From Begonia masoniana (Eukaryota > Streptophyta > Magnoliopsida > Cucurbitales > Begoniaceae), in the NCBI GenBank assembly GCA_022432975.1, contig CM039508.1:52405631-52469630 (forward strand): a DNA stretch of 64,000 nt. The letters are read 5' to 3'. Made by a program: the position numbers and the translations under genes. This document shows positions 60,701 through 64,000 of this stretch, piece by piece (positions within the stretch are counted from its first letter, which is position 1; the number at the start of each line of letters is the position of its first letter). The notes under the pieces were generated by a model. That model did not search any database. It was given only the letters and a program-made list of their open reading frames with translations, and was not told the origin of the DNA.

Positions 60701-60879
60701 TACAAGATTTGTAAATTTAAACGCCCTTTTCTTGTTAACGGAATCAATAGTTTGATCACAGAAAGAAAATTTTCATTGGCACGACAACAACAACTAGTTA
60801 ATCTCAATAATTTTTAAACCTCAATAATATTTCTTGGTTGTTTCAAAATCAACACTCACAATCTGAACTATATTCAATA
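57753..60879. other. AT-rich gene-poor DNA with a probable copia LTR remnant
   Basis: No gene seen. The block at about 59200-60050 is less AT-rich and reads like the U3-R-U5 of a copia-type LTR (TGTTAGTCAAGGCC at the start; GTGGACGTAAGCAAGGTTGG and a C-run before its end). I could not find matching target duplications or a PBS, so its limits are guesses. Confidence 0.4.
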
Positions 60880-61240
60880 CGATATTATTCCCAGAATCAA
60901 TATGCCCAAAAAAATTATTTATCATCCAAAAGTTGTATCCAAGTCTTCTTAGCGCACAATTGATGATCTTTTAAAGTTGCAGCAAAATTATTAGACGTGT
61001 CATATTCTCATCATAAGAATTAACATGATAAATATGTCATTAATGGTCACTTTGACAAAACAACCCAATAACATCAAAAAACTCGCTTCAACATTCTTAA
61101 GAGTAACCAGAACATTGATCAAACCAAATATCAATACCATAAAACTCCAATAGTCCATGGCAAATCCAAAAGTACTTGTACGAACATCCTTCTTGCGAAT
61201 CATCAACTCATGATAATTCAATCTTAAATTATCCACCGTA
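60880..61240 (-). mobile_element. Decayed gypsy reverse-transcriptase fragment
   Basis: On the minus strand: DNLRLNYHELMIRKKDVRTS, then FGLINVLVT, VKVTINDIFIM (degraded F-x-D-D region) and, further on, LKDHQLCAK. The order matches the gypsy reverse transcriptase palm, with key residues lost (the FIDDI equivalent is altered). Confidence 0.65.
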
Positions 61241-62072
61241 AAAATGTTAATCTACCTAATTGATCGGACACGTCATTAATCCCTAGGTATGGATCATCAC
61301 TTGATCTTACCATTGCTAATTAAACATATAAGCAAAACATATTATCATGCTTCCTAGAAATTAACACAAATATATCACGTTATGATATACTATAACAAAT
61401 ATGAATTTTATGCAGTGACTCATTCAGCTGGGTTTTAAGCTCTCTTAATTAGATCTTAATTATTACACATGGAGCAAGGGAAATTGGAGCAGCATCGAGA
61501 ACAAAAATGTATAAATACAAAAAATTAGATCACGAGGTCCTAAATGACATAACCCTGTCTGTTGAATCGCGAAATATCTGTTGAATCGCGATTTCGCAAT
61601 TCAACAATCTTCAGTCTAGACTTTCACTTTATCCAACCTCTGTTGTCTCTTGCTACGCGATTCCCAATCCAACATGTCCCTTGCGAGCGCGACTCTTCGT
61701 CGAGGACCTCGACGTGAGCTGATTGTTGAGGTATTCTCACTCACTGTCACTGCTCATTCACAATGCACAGCTAACTCGGTTTGATACTCGTTATTGTAAA
61801 TGACTCATGACTGTATTTATTAGTGTGTTTATTGCCATATGCAGTATTATCCATGAATTGAATACTCAATTATTTGATTACAACAAAATGGACTGATAAA
61901 GCCAACAAACATTAGCAAACGTAATGCACATTTCAGAAACACTAAGGCAGAATTAACTATTAAGAACAAAATGACAGTTATGGAAAAAAAACTTCACTAT
62001 TCAATAATTTATTAAATAATTATAATACTTTAGAAAATAAGATTGACTCACGTATGTATTTGGGTTGCCTTA
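61241..62072. other. AT-rich region with a possible short exon
   Basis: An ATG at 61674 starts a 19-codon frame (MSLASATLRRGPRRELIVE) ending at a good donor (GAG|GTATTC at 61730-61731) in a locally GC-rich patch. I find no second exon, so it is only a possibility. A nested palindromic motif (TGTTGAATCGCGA twice, then TCGCAATTCAACA) lies at 61560-61605. Confidence 0.3.
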
Positions 62073-62212
62073 AAATTTTGGCACTTGAAGCCCAGTCCAT
62101 TTGTTTTTGATTAAGAGTGGCGAAATTGGTAATTTCAACATTTAATTTTGGAACTTGAAGCCCAGTCCATTTGTTTTTGATTAAGAGTGGCGAAATTGGT
62201 AATTTCAACATT
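62073..62212. repeat. Tandem duplication of a 70-bp unit
   Basis: 62073-62142 and 62143-62212 are nearly identical, sharing ACTTGAAGCCCAGTCCATTT and GAGTGGCGAAATTGG. It is a recent local duplication without coding sense. Confidence 0.9.
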
Positions 62213-63539
62213 TTCAAATCAAATTAAAATTTAGTCAGCGCAGTACGCTGCAAGCCTGTACGTGACTCAGTTGTCTTATCTATCATGCTTTTAATATGAT
62301 TGTTTTTTTGGGTAATTTGGGTTTGTTGTGTGGTGGTTTTTGTTGATATCCTTTGTATAAAGTGTGTTTTTGTCTTCATCTTTGAATCCATTGTGTTATG
62401 CTGTGTATTGCTTTCGTTGTCATCATCATCTTTGAGTCCCACCTGTGTTTCCTTTCTCACCCTCTCCTTTTCTCAGTCCCAGCTGTGCACTGCTCTCTCT
62501 CTCGGGATCTTCTCATCAAAGAGATATGGGCTATATTCTTCGGGCAAGAGGTATTTTTCTTCCGTGTTTCATTCTTATTGCGTTGTCCTTGCTTCTCTTG
62601 GTTGGTAGTTTTGGTCTGATTTCGTAGGCAATTGATTCTGTTTATCCTTTTCTTCCATTCCCTTCTGTTTTTTTTTTTTGGGATCTTGCTGCCTTGCCTT
62701 TCTTCTCTGGTTATTGCATGAAGCTGTGAGGATTAAACTTCTTATTCTCAAACACCATGCGAAAAATAATTTATCGTGAAGTAATGGGACTGTGATAGTT
62801 CATCCGACTATCAATGTCCATTGATATGTTTAACTGTAATCTTACCGATCCTCTTGACGAAGAAGCATGTAATCTCTACTGGCAGTCTCCCCCCACCCCA
62901 CAACTTTTTTCTCATTTACCTTCTGTCCTCTCCCCACTTTCTCCTCATCAAACCCAAATGAACAATACCCCCAGGGGCTTGGACAGAGGCATGGTGGCCG
63001 GCCGAAGGCTGGCCGATATGCCGAGTTAACACCCGTCGGATCCTTATTATTGTTATTATTTTTTATTACAGTAAACCAAAAATGAACAAAAACCCCAACT
63101 AAACAGTTACATCAAATGAACAGTACCCTAAAATGAACAGTAACCTAAAATGAACAGTAACCAAATGAACAATACTTTTTTTTTTGAACGCAAAACCATT
63201 TTTTATTTTTCTTTTTTATTTTTATTTTTTTAACAGTAAACACTAAATGAATGGTACCCCCTAAATGAGCAGAAACCCCACATGAACAGTAAAACCCACG
63301 TGAACAGAACCTTCAATGAAAAGTCTTTTTTTTTTATACAGTAAACCCCAAATGAAAGGCTGGTTTAACGCTAGAGGGTCCCCTATACTGATGTGGCCTA
63401 TCACTATTAGCAAAGCATGTTAGGAAAGTTTATTGCATAGGTGTTACCCAAATGAACAGTAAAGCCCAATAAACAGTCACTCTCTTTTTGGAACAGCAAA
63501 CTGCAATGAACAACACCCCCAATGTACAATAGATCTTTT
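62213..63539. other. Possible gene start and motif-rich spacer
   Basis: A pyrimidine-rich stretch (62340-62520) precedes an ATG at 62526 with a short frame MGYILRAR ending at a donor (GAG|GTATTT, 62550-62551). It could be the first exon of a plus-strand gene, but no continuation is visible. From about 62950 to 63530 the words ATGAACAGTA and AATGAACA recur many times, separated by C-, T- or A-rich spacers. Confidence 0.3.
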
Positions 63540-63540
63540 A

Positions 63541-63753
63541 GGGTCTAGGGATTTAGGGTCTAAGGTCTAGGGTTTGGGGTTCGGGGTTCGGGGTTCGGGG
63601 TTCGGGGTTCGGGGTTCGGGGTTGGGGTTCAGGTACGGGTTCGGGGTTTCGGTGTTCGGGGTTTCAGGGTTCCGAATTCAGGGTTGGGGTTTAGGGTTCC
63701 GAATTCAGGGTTGAGGGTTTAGGGTTGAGGGTTTAGGGTTTAGGGTTTAGGGT

Positions 63754-63792
<39 letters not shown>

Positions 63793-63915
63793 GGTTTGGG
63801 GTTTGGGGTTTGGGGTTTGGGGTTTGGGGTTTGGGGTTTGGGGTTTGGGGTTTGGGGTTTGGGGTTTGGGGTTGGGGTTTGGGGTTTGGGGTTTGGGGTT
63901 TGGGGTTTGGGGTCC
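63541..63915 (+). repeat. Degenerate telomere-like array with 7-bp period
   Basis: Consecutive blocks of 7-mers: GGGTCTA-type, then (GGTTCGG)n, mixed GGGTTCCGAATTCA, (GGGTTTA) and (GGGTTGA), then (GGGGTTT)n. The exact plant telomere repeat TTTAGGG occurs several times near 63715-63750. The G-rich strand is the plus strand. The blocks differ by variant, so it is an interstitial or subtelomeric variant array and not a clean telomere. Confidence 0.85.
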
Positions 63916-63949
63916 TGGGGTCTCGGGGGTCCGGAAGGAAGCGGGTCCT

Positions 63950-63953
<4 letters not shown>

Positions 63954-63989
<36 letters not shown>
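63954..63989 (+). repeat. Homopolymer of 36 A
   Basis: An unbroken A-run just after the telomere-like array and a short GC-rich tail. It could be a retroposed poly(A) end or an assembly-sensitive homopolymer. Confidence 0.9.
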
Positions 63990-63991
<2 letters not shown>

Positions 63992-64000
63992 AGACAAATG

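Noticed and set aside
63740..63997. Repetitive proteins of 70-85 residues on both strands (GFGVWGLG and NPKPQTP types)
   Set aside because: They are translations of the 7-bp G-rich repeat with no start context or domain.

Overview
This is plant nuclear DNA, almost certainly from a eudicot. The genes have many short exons with GT-AG introns and plant-type products. The repeats are typical of plants: Ty3/gypsy and Ty1/copia retrotransposons primed by initiator tRNA-Met, a Cassandra element carrying 5S rRNA-like LTRs, a Mutator-like relic and TTTAGGG-type repeats. I cannot name the species. All exon models come from reading splice sites by eye plus remembered family conservation; nothing was aligned by software.

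Layout. (1) 1-17962, minus: mitochondrial OXA1 insertase, with its 3' end beyond the left edge. Its sixth intron is about 14.9 kb and holds a pile of nested elements: a decayed gypsy element split by a young gypsy element (1561-7066, TSD TGTTC); a 184-188 bp tandem repeat split by a Cassandra element (8205-13842, TSD TTAGT); and the Cassandra split by a 4.7-kb solo-LTR-like element (8765-13484, TSD ATCCT) that carries about 107 copies of a 26-bp minisatellite. (2) 19147-22426, plus: UBR7-like protein (UBR box plus PHD finger), divergent from OXA1. (3) 23798-25203, plus: PH-domain protein. (4) 27689-28990, minus: DCD-domain protein NRP. (5) 31400-33395, minus: mitochondrial cardiolipin synthase. 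(6) 35181-40535, plus: young Ty1/copia element (TSD AGATC), which sits inside what reads as an exon of an unidentified minus-strand gene. (7) 41300-42650: dead Mutator-like transposase. (8) 44177-46552, minus: deoxyhypusine synthase. (9) 48248-56212, minus: O-fucosyltransferase family protein with ten coding exons and a gypsy relic in each of two introns. (10) 57-64 kb: AT-rich, gene-poor DNA with retroelement scraps, ending in a degenerate telomere-like 7-bp repeat array and a 36-A run.

The host genes are unrelated housekeeping genes and form no operon. Two products (OXA1, cardiolipin synthase) act at the mitochondrial inner membrane, but they are 14 kb apart with other genes between, so I read that as coincidence. 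The main interest lies in the mobile DNA: datable nested insertions, a highly homogeneous minisatellite inside an LTR, and two young retrotransposons whose reading frames are already broken.
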